A stretch of 64,000 bases of DNA from Artocarpus heterophyllus (taxonomy: Eukaryota > Streptophyta > Magnoliopsida > Rosales > Moraceae), in NCBI GenBank assembly GCA_025403435.1, contig CM046338.1:20267141-20331140 (forward strand). Reading direction: 5' to 3'. Both the position numbers and the translations under genes were made by a program. Shown here piece after piece: positions 35,901 to 46,769 of the stretch; position 1 is the first letter of the stretch, and the number at the start of each line of letters is the position of its first letter. The notes under the pieces are model-generated. The model was not told the DNA's origin. It was given only the letters and a program-made list of their open reading frames with translations, and made no database searches.

Positions 35901-36797
35901 CTTATAAAGACTCATCATAGGGACTTATTTGCAATAAAAAAAATTGCTCTCCTTTACAAATCATAACCTATTTCCAAGGGGGAGATGTAGCCATCTTTTC
36001 CTCCTTTGGAGTGTCACTTTTTTCTTCCTTCATGGGCCATACAAAAGATGACAATATTTAGTCATTTTTTTCACTTAAATAAAAACTTAAGTCCGCCACA
36101 AGTCTAAAACTGGTTATCTCATGGGTGAAGAGGCCAATTTTCCTCCTTTTGGGTGTCATCAAGTGGGCCCCACATCATCAATTCAAAAGTCCAAATTTAT
36201 ATTGATACCATTTTTCCTACACTACTGGTTCTCTTTCCTATACAGTTTATGAGGTCCCACAATCCTCCATATTGTTCTAAATTTTCATACAGTAAAATTC
36301 CTATACTGTCTAACTTTTAACTGTTTATTTTTCATTCTACTTAACTTTATGCAGTATAATTTCTATATTGCATTATTCTTATACTACATGATTTTTGTAC
36401 TAGTTAATTTTTATACGTATAATTTTCATATTTCTATACATTAATTCTTTTATATATCATTTCTATTTCAAAATTTGTTACAACACATTCTACAATAGTT
36501 AAACCTTTTTAGCTTATTTTTCCTTGTCATAGACTAATTCTTATCTTCAAATCCTCCTTACTCCGCTTAAAAACTATGGCATGATATTTATTCTTAACAA
36601 TTCCATATTAATTCTTATTAAATTTGTCACAAAAATTGAATTTAAATAATAATGCTTGTAACATTAAAATTTTTCTTAAAATATTTAACAAATTTTCGAG
36701 CATAAACTTTAGCTCACCAATTTGTATTTAAATTACTCATAATAATGTCTTAAATATTGCCCATTTATTATGTACTAGAAATTTTTTGAGTATTACA
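32985..36797. mobile_element. Possible solo LTR (about 3.8 kb), unproven
   Basis: The stretch begins tgtaacgacctgcc and ends gagtattaca. These ends are inverted (TGTAA...TTACA) and resemble the ends of several plant gypsy LTRs. Words such as gagcttttgctcagtaag and a lack of genes fit LTR sequence. However, the 5-bp flanks (cacct and tacgt) do not match well, and no second copy is in the window. Apart from the degenerate repeat at 33460-33600, nothing else was recognised here. Confidence 0.3.
33460..33600. repeat. Degenerate short tandem repeats
   Basis: The motif (tc)ataaaacattttt(c) recurs about eight times at a spacing of roughly 16-18 bp with many changes, for example ataaacatttctc, ataaacattttttg, ataaaactttttt. 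It is a slippage-type repeat with no coding potential. Confidence 0.55.
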
Positions 36798-38400
36798 TAC
36801 GTGAAACTTGGTCCCAAAAACAAGATGTCATTTTATGGAAAAGATGTGTATAAAGAAAATTTGAAAAAAAAAAAAACTTCCACCTTGTAAAATTGAGAAT
36901 AATGAAAAAACAAAGTAAAATAAAAATAAATTACCTAACGTGTTTTCTAAAAGAATCATTTTTTGTTACTATAAAAAAATAAAAAAAAACCATTAAAAAA
37001 TTAGAAAGAGGTATATATTGTTGATATTTGGCATTTTTCATTCGCTTATTTAATAAAGTAACTAATTTTTTGTTTTTAGTTGATGGACTGATTTCGAGGC
37101 AACATTCCAACTTTTATATGTTTTTCTATCTATTTATTTTACAAAATGACTAACTTTCGCAATTATATGTTAGTTTAGAGCCTAAACATGATCCTACTGT
37201 TAGCTTTAGGACTATTTTAAGAGAAAAAGGATAAACTTTAAGGATCTTTTTGTGTATAATTTAATAATTTTTATCTAAAATCTCACATTTTTTTTCATCC
37301 AATCTTTTTTTTTTCTTGAATCCAAATGACCAAATTTTCGTTGTGTAAGAGAGAAAAAAAACTGAAATTTACAAAAAAAAAAAAAGAAAATAAAAACAAA
37401 AGTGCACAAAAAAAAAAAAATCTATTTTTGAGGATGTTCTAGACATATTTAAGGTCAAAACCCTTAGTTCAAAGTGTTTTGAATTTTTAAAGTTCTCTTG
37501 TTTTTCTATTTGAGGATGTTTTAATAATTTTTCAAGTTAAAATTGAAAGTTCATTATGAAAATGTATAAATTTGTATATTAAATCTAATCTTTATAAATT
37601 TGCGTATAAAATCTAATCTGAAGGTATATATTTGATGGATTAAAAACCAAAAGTATAGCATATGAATAAATCTAAAACACAAGGTATAAAAAGGTAAATA
37701 ACCCTTCAAAAATCGCCATAGTCCCTTTGACTTTGGCACTTATAAAAATTTTATCAATTTCACATGTAACGGCAAAACCTGTATTTTATCAAACTATAGG
37801 GAATATAATTATATCGTTGGCCTTAAGACCAATACCAGATGTTATCTATACACCTATTTTAATTTTGGTTGGAGATCGAATGAATGTGATCTAAACAAGG
37901 GTAAGCTAAAGAGAAAACAATAGAAATAGGCACACGTGGAGGCATTAAAAAACCTATAAAAATATAAATAATATTTTAAAAAATATAGACTACTAAACAA
38001 AATTTGGTTTATGTCGTTTATGTAGTCTTTTTTTTCTTTTTTTTTTTCTCCCAGTTTTGATTTGCTCAATGCGTTTCTTTGGAGAGAAGAATTCTTCCCT
38101 AATTTGGCACCCTAACTTCGCCCATTCTTTTTTATTGCAATTCATCATGAAATTCAGTTGCGTATTCATTCTGTTTTGATGATTGATGAATCATTTTGCT
38201 TTCGATGGTCAAAAACAATCTCCATCGCCAGAGCTCCAATGAAGTGGATCCAATAAACGGTGGAGCTTTACGAGAAAATAGGCGGTAGCAACACAAAGTA
38301 AAAGCTCTTGTCACAGGTAAAGCTACTAATAGGATTGTGAAGAGATGTCTTGGGATATGCCTGTTTAGAATTGAAATCTACCCTGAAAGACAATAAGGCT
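36798..38400. other. Gene-free AT-rich spacer
   Basis: Poly-A and poly-T runs dominate (for example 36867-36880 and 37371-37418). No exon, RNA gene or clear transposon end was recognised. The words around 37440-37540 (ttaaggtcaaaa) recur near 47714, hinting at an old dispersed repeat. Confidence 0.5.
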
Positions 38401-38403
38401 TTT

Positions 38404-39902
38404 TAAAAAAAAAAAATTACACAGAATGACATTTTTGTTGTCACATTGGTAAATAATATCAAAATTTTAAAAAAATATATAAAAACTTACAACTTTTGAA
38501 ATGACTAAGATTTTTGAGCTAACAAAATCCTTAAAAAACCTCTATTTCCAAAACACTTGTTTAATTTCAGATCCATTTTCAAAAACCCACATTATTCTTT
38601 CTCTCTCCTCCTTGTTTCTCTCTCTTCTTGCTTCTCTTCCTCCTCTCTCTTCTACTCAACAGAGCACGGCTGAGGTTCCCCCCAAGCAATCATCGATGTC
38701 AGCATCACCACCGCTAAGATTGAAGCCATCACAGAGATCAGAGCCGTGATTTCTTCCCGTCGGAACCATAATTTCTTTCCGCGATTTTTCTCTCTCTCTC
38801 CATCCTCCTCTGGTTTTTTCAATTTTTTTTCTCCAACCTCCGTTCCGCCATGGCAAGGCTCTACCATGAAGATCTTCCAACGACCTTAATTTTCTGATTC
38901 TCCTCTAAGGACGATTTTGTGGGTGCTAGAATCGTGAATTTTTCTCACGCGGTTGTTGCCGAAGTCCTTAAATTGGAGATCTAGAATACTTAGCGATGAT
39001 CGTCAGTGTTGCAAGGTCTGTTTGGCGTCAGAGATCCTTGGGACGACATCAACTACTCGCCGTTGAGATGAGCAGTGGAGTTGAGAGAAAGAGAGAAAAG
39101 AAATGATCTGAAAAAAAATAAAAAAAAAAAGAGTGAATAAAATTTTGTTTGGTTTAGATCTAGTTTTTTTTTCATATTTGTTTAGATCTAGAATTTTTAA
39201 CTTTTTGTGTTCATATTTGAACTTTTGATTTGTTTACCGTCAGCGGCAAAGTCGTTGGTAAATTTTTGTATTTATATGTTAATACATTATTATTAAGTTA
39301 TTATTGTATTTTTCGACCACTAACAATCCTGCAAAGTCGTCGGTAAATTTTTGTATTTATAGGTTAATATAGTATAAACAATCAATATTATATTTTCTAT
39401 CTAGGGTTCGGTGGAGTCGTTAGTCAATTTTTGTATTTACTTGTTAATACAATATTACTAGGTTAATACTATATTTTTCAACCGTTAGCGGTTCGGTAAA
39501 GTCGTTAGTGAATTTTTGTATTTACGCGTTAATATAATATTAACAGGTTAATATTGTATTTTTATGTCGCTAGTGAAATTTTGTATTTACATAGCATTAG
39601 TAGATTAATACTATATTTCTCGGCTACCAACAGTTTGACGAAACCGCCAATAAATTTGTATTTATACGCTAATTCAATATTAACTGGTTAATATAGGATT
39701 TCTTAGTCGTCGGAGGTATTGATGAGGAAGAAGCGTGAGAGATATAGAGGAAAAAAAGATTGAGGTATTTTAGGTAATTGTTTTCAATTGCTCATGAGAT
39801 ATTGCTTAATTTCTCGTGATATTCAATTTACTAAATATTTTGAAACTACATGACAGTATTTACTAAGTTTAACCTAAATACGCTATTTTGTTTTTTCTTC
39901 CT
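38404..39902 (+). mobile_element. Non-autonomous element with 85-bp minisatellite, copy 1
   Basis: Both ends match copy 2 (40718-42367). The left end has aaattacacagaatgacat...acattggtaa. The right end has gaggtattttagg, then tgctcatgagatattgctt, then tttgttttttcttcc. Inside are a CT-rich tract (38590-38650), a GC-richer stretch (38650-39080) with gene-like base use but no supported gene, and a minisatellite. The termini show weak inverted similarity. No clear target duplication was found because of flanking poly-A/T. The edges are approximate. Confidence 0.55.
39246..39712. repeat. Minisatellite, about six 85-bp units (copy 1)
   Basis: Units anchored on g(c/t)aaagtcgt(t/c)ggtaaattttt begin near 39246, 39331, 39411 and 39496. 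Two shorter units follow, starting near 39564 and 39638. Most starts are 80-85 bp apart. Each unit also holds gtatttat..gttaatacaatatta and a gtatttttcgacc segment. The same unit forms the array at 41741-42180. Confidence 0.8.
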
Positions 39903-40717
39903 TTTTTTTTTGGTGGTTTTGTATTTGTGGTTTTGAGTTGTTGTTAATATGATCCAAGAGATAAACAGTTAGTTCGTTTGCAAAGGGAGAGAAAATTTTC
40001 AAATTAATTTTGCTTGGTTTTACTTTGATTTGTTGATGCCATGATTCATCATGTTAGAAAGGGGGAAAAACAAAGGCATGGTAGAATTGGCCTTTGTTTC
40101 GAGGTCAAAAATTTGAAAAATTATCTTTTGAGTTTTAGAGTTTAATTTCTCAATAGTTCTGGTTATAACTTACTACTTAGTCCAACTTCTACTAAAGCTA
40201 TACTAATTACAAGTTCTTAACTTTCTTGCTTTCCTTTAGACAACTCATTAAAAACTATTCCCAACATATTCTAACAATCAAAATAAGAAAGAGTTGCAGA
40301 AATAAATTCCTTGGATAATTGTCAACTTGCCATATTTTAAAAGAATAAATGAATATTTACATTTAAGTATTTTCTAATTATAATTTTTGTGATTACTTTT
40401 CAAATAAATACAGAATGATTGCCAATTTAATAAGATAAGGTTATATATTATTATGCTTCAATCCATGATTCTTTGGCTTTATGTATCTTGTCATTTATGA
40501 GGGATTAAAAACATATTTTATTCAGTTTTTTACTTCTTTATTAAATTAAAATGATATTTTTATCCCTGATCTATAATTTAATATTGCCCACCGCTTTAGA
40601 CCCCTAGCCTTATTAATCAATAATTAACAGTGTCCTACCTAAAGGTTTGCCAACTCATCACATACATCAGTGCTCAATCACATCTGGTACCAAATTTAAG
40701 AATTATCCTATAATTAT

Positions 40718-42367
40718 AATTAAAAAAATTACACCAAATAACAAATTTTATTAGTACATTGGTAATTAATTTCATATGTTTTAAACAAGCGAAGAAAATA
40801 GCAGATTTTAAATTAATTAGTATTCTACAAGCAGAAAAAGCCCAAAATACCCAAAGTTATACAACAAATATTTTTTTTTCATTTTCTCTTTTCCGTTTCT
40901 CTCTCCTCCCTCTCTCTCTCTATACACTCTCTCTCTTTGATTTCTATCTCCAATCTCTCCTATCTATCTTCCTTCAATGGCGTCGTACCTCTAGCTCTGG
41001 CCTCATACCTCGAGCTCCGACATTAATAGATCAGGCACAATCATATCTGTCATCTCCAAGTCACCTAATTTGAACAACACGACCTCTATCACCAAATTTG
41101 GAGAAGACGTCACATTATGAAGCTACCGAAACCGAAGAAGATGAAACATTTGAGCTGGAGAAGTCGATGAAAAAGATCGAGATATTCCTTGCCAGATCTA
41201 GTCGTCGTCTAGTTTTCACGACACCAATGGCCGACGGAGTTTGAAATCGAAGTTCAAGGCTCGCGGTCACTATCAAAGTCCAAGTTTGCGCATTTCGTCG
41301 CTGTCTAAGGCTGATGTTATATCACCGTCGCCATCCGAGAACTCCTTTACCAGGCTGAGTTTTGTTTTTTTTTTTTTCAGTTTTTGAGTTATTTTTGTTT
41401 TGTTTTTGATCTGAAAAAAATGAGAAGAAAGAAAGAAACAGGAAAAAAAATGTTTTAACCTAATGTTGGTTATAGTTTTGTTTTGTTCTTGTTTAGTATT
41501 TTGTATAGATTTGGTAATATGTGGAAAGTTGTTTAGTGTTTTGTTTCATTTTGTTTTTCTGTCGATGATTTTTTAATAATATTTTTGTTGTTGTTTCTAT
41601 CACAGGTTTTTGGTGGTTCTTCCCAGCCGCCGGACATCACCTCTAGCAATTTTGTCAGGAAATATTTACCAATAAATGCAACAATAAAGAGATATAGTAT
41701 TTATCGGTCGCCAATGACATAGTCAGTGACAGCGGTCTTTGGCGACGTCGCTGGTAAATTTTTGAATTCCATATAAATATAGTATTTACAAGTAAATACA
41801 GTACTACCACGGTAATAATGCATTTCTTGGCCATTGGCGATTTGACGAAGTCATCAGTGAAATTTTATATTTACATAGTAATATAATATTACAAGGTTAA
41901 TATTGTATTTTCTAACTGTCGGCAGTCTAGCAAAGTCGCCAATGAAATATTATAGTTACAAGGCTATACAATATTACAAGATTAATACTGTATTTTTTGG
42001 CCATCGGCGGACCGGTGAAATCATCAATAAAATTTTGTATTTACACGGTAATACAGAAATTACAAGGTTAATAATATATTTCTTAGCCGTCGGTGGTCTG
42101 GCAAAGTCGTTGGTGAAATTTTGTATTTACACGGTAATATAGTATTACAATATTCATGTTGTATTTTTCGAACGTCAACTGTGTCGACGAGAAAAGAAGA
42201 TGAGAAATATAAAAGAAAAAGAGACATGGGTATTTTAGAGTTTTCGTTCTCTATTTCTCATGAAATATTACTTGATTTTTTATAATATGTTGTTTATTAT
42301 ACTTTTAAAACTATACGACATTATTTACTAACTTTGAACAAAATATGGTATTTTGCATTTTCTTCCT
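40718..42367 (+). mobile_element. Non-autonomous element with 85-bp minisatellite, copy 2 (9-bp TSD)
   Basis: The homology with copy 1 at both ends places the borders at about 40718 and 42367. The 9-mer TATAATTAT occurs exactly outside both borders (40709-40717 and 42368-42376), the target-duplication size of Mutator-like elements. The ends show only weak, AT-rich inverted similarity. The middle (40980-41340) is GC-richer and differs from the middle of copy 1. The flanking CT-rich tract (40885-40940) and the minisatellite are shared. No transposase is present, so it would need a helper. A Mutator-like class is an inference. Confidence 0.6.
41741..42180. repeat. Minisatellite, about five 85-bp units (copy 2)
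   Basis: Unit starts near 41741, 41844, 41929, 42014 and 42100 give spacings of 103, 85, 85 and 86 bp. Each unit has (g)tcg(c/t)(c/t)(g/a)(g/a)tgaaatttt, acacggtaatac, acaaggttaatat and a tatttcttgg-ccgtcggcgg type segment. Confidence 0.8.
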
Positions 42368-42653
42368 TATAATTATCCCTAATCAATAGAACTTTTCTCT
42401 AATAAGACCATTTTAACATTGTAGGCCCAAGCTAGACACGTGTACTAATCAACAAAGGTTTTCTGAGTCAGAAGCGAGCAAATATAGCTGTTTACTCTAG
42501 CATGCACCAAGTGATGAAATGTAGCCAGCTTTTCTTGCCAAAAATTGCGAAAATTCCCCTGTCCTATTTATTTCCCCTTTGATTCCTCTTCCTTTTGTCA
42601 ATGTATAACTACCCTTTTTAATATACAAGGGAAAAGATCAAAGGAAGATAGAC

Positions 42654-44722
42654 ATGGAAGATTTGGGTATAGGTTTGAGTTTGAAAAATAAGAAAATGGG
42701 GTTAATTTTGATGGCATTGATAGGGGCCATGTCCATGACAATAGAGAATGCAAGCGCCGCCCTTCATTACGTTGGAGGTGCTAAGAACACTTGGGCTCCC
42801 AATATCAACTTCTCTAAGTGGTCCTCTCTGGAGCACTTTTACTTGGGCGACTGGCTCTGTGAGTCTCTCTCCTTGTTTGTTTGTTTTTCTTTTTTTTTTT
42901 TTTTTAAGTGTTATTAATAATTTAAAGTGGGAGATTCAAGCCTTACAACTTTATTATTAAAAGCGGCTATGAATTTAGCGTTAGATTATATTTACAATCC
43001 CTTTTTCGTTTTAGCTGGTCGAACGTTTTTTGATTTTATAGTTGGATTTCTCTTTTAATTTTTTTACCCAAAAAAAAGTTTTATTTTGTTGTGAAGTAAT
43101 TTTCTTTGGAGTTGTTTCTAGTTTAATATTGCATACTCTGGAGAACAAAAACCAAACAGCTTTTGAGAAAGACTAATTAGAAGGGTTTTTTTTTTAATTT
43201 ATTTATTTTAGGAACCTAGACAATCAAACAGGGTTTGAACCTCTTTTCTTTTCTTTTTTTTTTTTGAAGGTTCATTCTTTAGTTGCTTTTCCAGACCTTG
43301 CCATTTTTCTTTTTTCTGGCAAACCATTTTGATTTTTGGAACTAAGAAAGAATCCTTTGTCGGTTACTTCCTAGATTAATTATACATTGAAACTAACAAA
43401 TTCAATTGCTTGATGAAGCTTCTAGCCTCCTTAAAATTATTTTTGCAGTCTTAATAAGATCTTGATAATTTTTCATTGGCATTATTTATATCCTAGAAAC
43501 TCCTCATCTTTTTGTTCAGTTTTAACTTATAATAAGCCCTCAAATAACTGAAATCTATATATATCTCGCCGAATCTGGTGGTTTTGACTTGGAACACTTC
43601 AGAGTTCCAGTGTACCACACGAATTTTAGATTTCATTGCTCATTATTACTGTTAAATTACTACCCAAAAATTGGTTCTACTCCGTTCTTCTTAAATATAT
43701 ATTGAAAAAAAAAACATAAAATTAATTTACCTCTTTTAACAATTGATTTTTCTATGTAATATAAGACATACATACATATGTGTGTACGTATACATACATA
43801 CATACATATATATATATATATCGATTACTCTATAAGAGAAGTATATTTTAGCATGCGGATTGTGTAAACGCACCGTTTGGCTAAATTATACATATGATAG
43901 GTAATATAATATATATATATATATATATATGGGGGTTCACATTCTGTCATATACATATGTGGCATTTCTGACCACGGTAAATCTTTGTTGGTGGAACTAG
44001 GCACCGTAAATCTTGCAGGCCAAAATTTTACTAAGCAAGATAAAAACCATAGGAATTTTTTTCTTTCACAGAAAAGATATAATAAAGCCCCATCTCTAAT
44101 TTCACAAACTTCAGTTTTCAAATAACACTTTGTTGAGGAAAAATTGTTATTTTTCGGGTCCTGAGATGAGCAACATATTGAATTTGGTCAGATGAAAGTG
44201 AAATTTTAAACCCAGTAGGCTGTTCCAAGGGACAAGGGACATCTGAATAATGAGATGGTTATTTGCCCACTAGTGAAGACTAATTTATGTTGTTGTAAAT
44301 CCTTTTTTTTTTTTTTCCCAACTTCTTTTTCAACTCCTACTTTATTTATATTTTGACTCCAAAATATTCATGTATACATTTTTTTTGGTAACTTTATCTG
44401 AAAAGATTTTGGATATAACAAGTACCAATTCAACGTATTGGAGGTGAACAAGACAAACTACGAAGGCTGCAATGATAGAGAGTACATCACAAACATAACA
44501 AAGGGAGGGGGGAGAGACGTATTCCAGCTCAATGAGGTCAAAACCTACTACTTCCTAAGCGGAGGTGGATACTGCTTTCATGGAATGAAGGTGGCCGTCG
44601 ATGTTCTCGATATCCCGCCTGCTGCTGCCCCTCCTGATCCGGTCAAAAGCAGCTCTCCGGTGTCGGTTTCCGTCGGCCACATCATTCCATTATTGCTGCT
44701 GCTGAGGAATTTCGTCATTTGA
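42654..44722 (+). CDS. Early nodulin-like protein (phytocyanin family), two exons
   Basis: Exon 1 is 42654-42858 and exon 2 is 44406-44722. The intron has GTGAGT...AAAAG borders in phase 1. The product is 173 aa. It has a signal peptide ending about ...ENASA before ALHYVGG, one plastocyanin-like domain (NTWAPNINFSKW, GDWLYFGYNKYQFNV, NYEGC, TYYFLSGGGYC) and a Pro/Ser-rich linker with a hydrophobic C-terminal tail fit for a GPI anchor. The protein would sit on the outside of the plasma membrane. The blue-copper ligands are not kept: Asn, Ser and Tyr occupy the His, Cys and His positions, as in early nodulin-like proteins that do not bind copper. The Cys pair for the disulfide is present. ATG 42654 is used; ATG 42696 is a possible later start. 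The exact partner or ligand is unknown. The neighbour at 46289 is a damaged tandem copy. Confidence 0.88.
42859..44405 (+). other. Intron of the early nodulin-like gene
   Basis: A 1547-bp intron with a clear donor (ct|gtgagtc) and an acceptor (ctgaaaag|at) chosen because it restores the family motif GDWLYFGY. It holds T-rich runs, ATAC/CATA repeats at 43763-43822 and an (AT)n tract near 43903-43930. No inserted gene was seen. Confidence 0.75.
43763..43930. repeat. CATA and TA simple repeats in intron
   Basis: Repeated catacata words (43763-43808) followed by (ta)n at about 43806-43820, and a second (at)n at about 43905-43930. Confidence 0.85.
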
Positions 44723-44781
44723 GTTGTGGTTCATCACATGTCATGGATTAATGAATGCTAAAATGTTGTTTTGGTTTGTCA

Positions 44782-44805
44782 TTTTCTTTTCTTTTCTTTT
44801 CTTTT
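44782..44805. repeat. (TTTTC)5 microsatellite after the phytocyanin gene
   Basis: Five consecutive ttttc units about 60 bp after the stop codon, in the probable 3'UTR or just past it. Confidence 0.85.
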
Positions 44806-45328
44806 ATATCCGTGGGATTTTATACGATAGTGTTTCAATAGTCATGGTGCTTTGCTACATTGGACTAAAAATGTGAGCTTGTTTTCCCCTTTTGTTACTT
44901 ATTTTATTTAATTCAACAAATATTTCTCTAAAGAAATACCGAGTTCACAGGTTTTCTTAATGAAAGTGTAATATTAAGTAAATACAAGCCAGACGGAGAG
45001 CTTCTGAGTCTGGAATATCCTCTAACAAATCTCATTGTCATGATTTTCTATATGATGAGCCAATTAGCAAAGCATGACTCTGGTAGTTAAGCTAGCGGAA
45101 AACATTTCTTGGACTTTTTTTCAATGATTTTTTACATTGCTTTAATTTTTAACCAAAAATTTTAAAGAATTACTTCCTTATTAAGATAATTGCTTCTCAT
45201 TGAATTTAAAAGGAAGAAAAAGCACAACACAACAAGTGGAATATATAAACGAATATAATTAGGACCAGTAATTTTAAACTCTCATGTTTTTTCTCTCATA
45301 CAAGAGAAAATAACCCATATTAACTTAT

Positions 45329-45668
45329 AGGGTAAATTATAACAGTAGTCCTCAACCTTTTACAAAAGTGTAATTTGAGTCCTCAATCTTTTATTTTTTA
45401 TTTATTAGTCCCAACCTTTTATTTTAGTTGCTAAGCAACCAATTTAACGGTTAAACCGTTAATTTTTAGGACTATTTTGTTACTTTTTTTATAACTTTGG
45501 GGTCCAATTTGTTACCTTTTTTGGTCCAAAATTAATTGTTTAACTGTTAAATTGGTCTTTAAGCGACTAAAAGCACAGGTTAGGGACTAATAAATCAAAA
45601 ATAAAAAGATAGGGACCAAATGTTTAATTCTAGGAAAGGTTGGGGACTACTGAAACAATTTTCAACCT
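45329..45668. mobile_element. Small TIR element (MITE), about 340 bp
   Basis: The left end, agggtaaattataacagtag followed by tcctcaacc, is matched by the reverse complement of the right end, aggttgaaaattgtttcagt followed by agtccccaacc. These are inverted repeats of about 30 bp. There is no open frame inside. The internal words gtcctcaatcttttattttt and aataaaaagatagggac are also inverted. The target duplication could not be fixed because the flanks are TA-rich. Confidence 0.65.
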
Positions 45669-46288
45669 ATATCCTACGGCATAAACCACATCTTTTTCAA
45701 ATTTAATTTTTTCCCTATTTTACTTTTTGAAATTTTACTTGTGACCTTTTTAAAAGAAAATTACAATTATGCCCCTATAAAAATTATTGAAATATGTAAT
45801 TGTGCCCACTATTTTACAAGGCAAATTATAATTGTGCCCTTACCGATGATTGAAATCTATAGTTATATCTCCATCTAATAAAATACTAACTCTTAACTAA
45901 CTCTTAACTTTTTTCATTGTGCCCCTACTGAAAGGAAAAAAAAAATGGAAGGAGGGGAGGGGTCTGGCTCCCCCTCTAGTTGTATCAACGTTAAATGGTC
46001 GCAATCAATTACTAAATTTTCGAAGAAATAATATTATTTTTTTCCTGCAAAATAAAAACTTCCAATTTGCATGCTATCTTCACAGTTCACCTCAAAAAAT
46101 AAAAAGGCCTTGTTGTTATTTGCTACAAACTGAAAAGGACTATCCTTTCCCCCACCCAAAGTTTGCATGGGTTATGCGTGTTCTTAGTAGTTATAAAACC
46201 AACTTTCTTGCCATTAAGCTCGGCCATTTCTATAAAGAAAACAGATATCAAATAGAGAGCTCTACAAGTGACTTACAAGACTAAAACC

Positions 46289-46769
46289 ATGAAGAGTTTG
46301 AGATCAAAACATCTTGTGCTCTTAATAACACTAACGATTCTCAAGCTTTTATCCACAGAATGCAGAAACCCAGTTCTCCACAGGGTGGGAGGAGGAAGGA
46401 ACACTTGGAGACCTGGCGTTAACTCCACTGATTGGGCGGCTCGGCAGCAATTCTTTGTTGGTGATTGGCTTTGTAAGTGGTACCCTTCTTATTCTTGCGT
46501 TGTTATATCCTAAATCTTAATTGTCTAATTTTGTACAAAAGCGCCTTTTTTCACATAACTTTTGGTTCTTATGCGGCAAAGGTTTCTGCTCCGAGGGAAT
46601 GAAAATTGAGATTCCTGTTTGGTTGTCGTACCCTCTATTATTTCCTCCACCGGATGATGATGTTCGGCAATACAACGGCTTTCCTCCTTATAGTAATGGC
46701 TCCTCTGGGCAGATTATTCTCAGTGCAATGCTTGCCTCTGCTTTGGCATGTATTTTGTTGCTTCTCTAG
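46289..46769 (+). pseudogene. Early nodulin-like (phytocyanin) gene with central deletion
   Basis: Exon 1 (46289-46472) encodes a signal peptide and the domain start, NTWRPGVNSTDW and FFVGDWL, ending at the same phase-1 donor (ctt t|gtaagt) as the intact copy. Only about 110 bp later comes the domain end (CGKGFCSEGMKIEI), then a Pro/Asp-rich linker and a hydrophobic tail with stop at 46767-46769. The piece matching residues from YFGYN to about KTY in the intact copy, roughly 50 aa, is absent, as is most of the intron. One acceptor (ggcaaag|gt, exon from 46582) keeps the frame and would give a 123-aa product without the domain core. It is probably a pseudogene, though a short secreted product cannot be excluded. 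Confidence 0.7.

Larger units (their letters stand above)
44723..46288. other. Spacer between the two phytocyanin copies
   Basis: It contains a (TTTTC)5 repeat at 44782-44805, the TIR element at 45329-45668 and a stretch with repeated ttgtgccc.. words (45740-45930). The 121-codon frame at 45919-46284 has no family features and overlaps the likely promoter of the second copy, so it is not called. A possible TATA box, TATAAAG, lies at 46231-46237, 58 bp before the ATG of that copy. Confidence 0.5.

Noticed and set aside
38501..38749. 82-codon Ser/Leu-rich frame in copy 1 of the minisatellite element
   Set aside because: It is mostly the CT-rich tract; not kept in copy 2 and without family features.
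45919..46284. 121-codon frame before the second phytocyanin copy
   Set aside because: Low complexity, overlaps the probable promoter and 5'UTR, no domain recognised.
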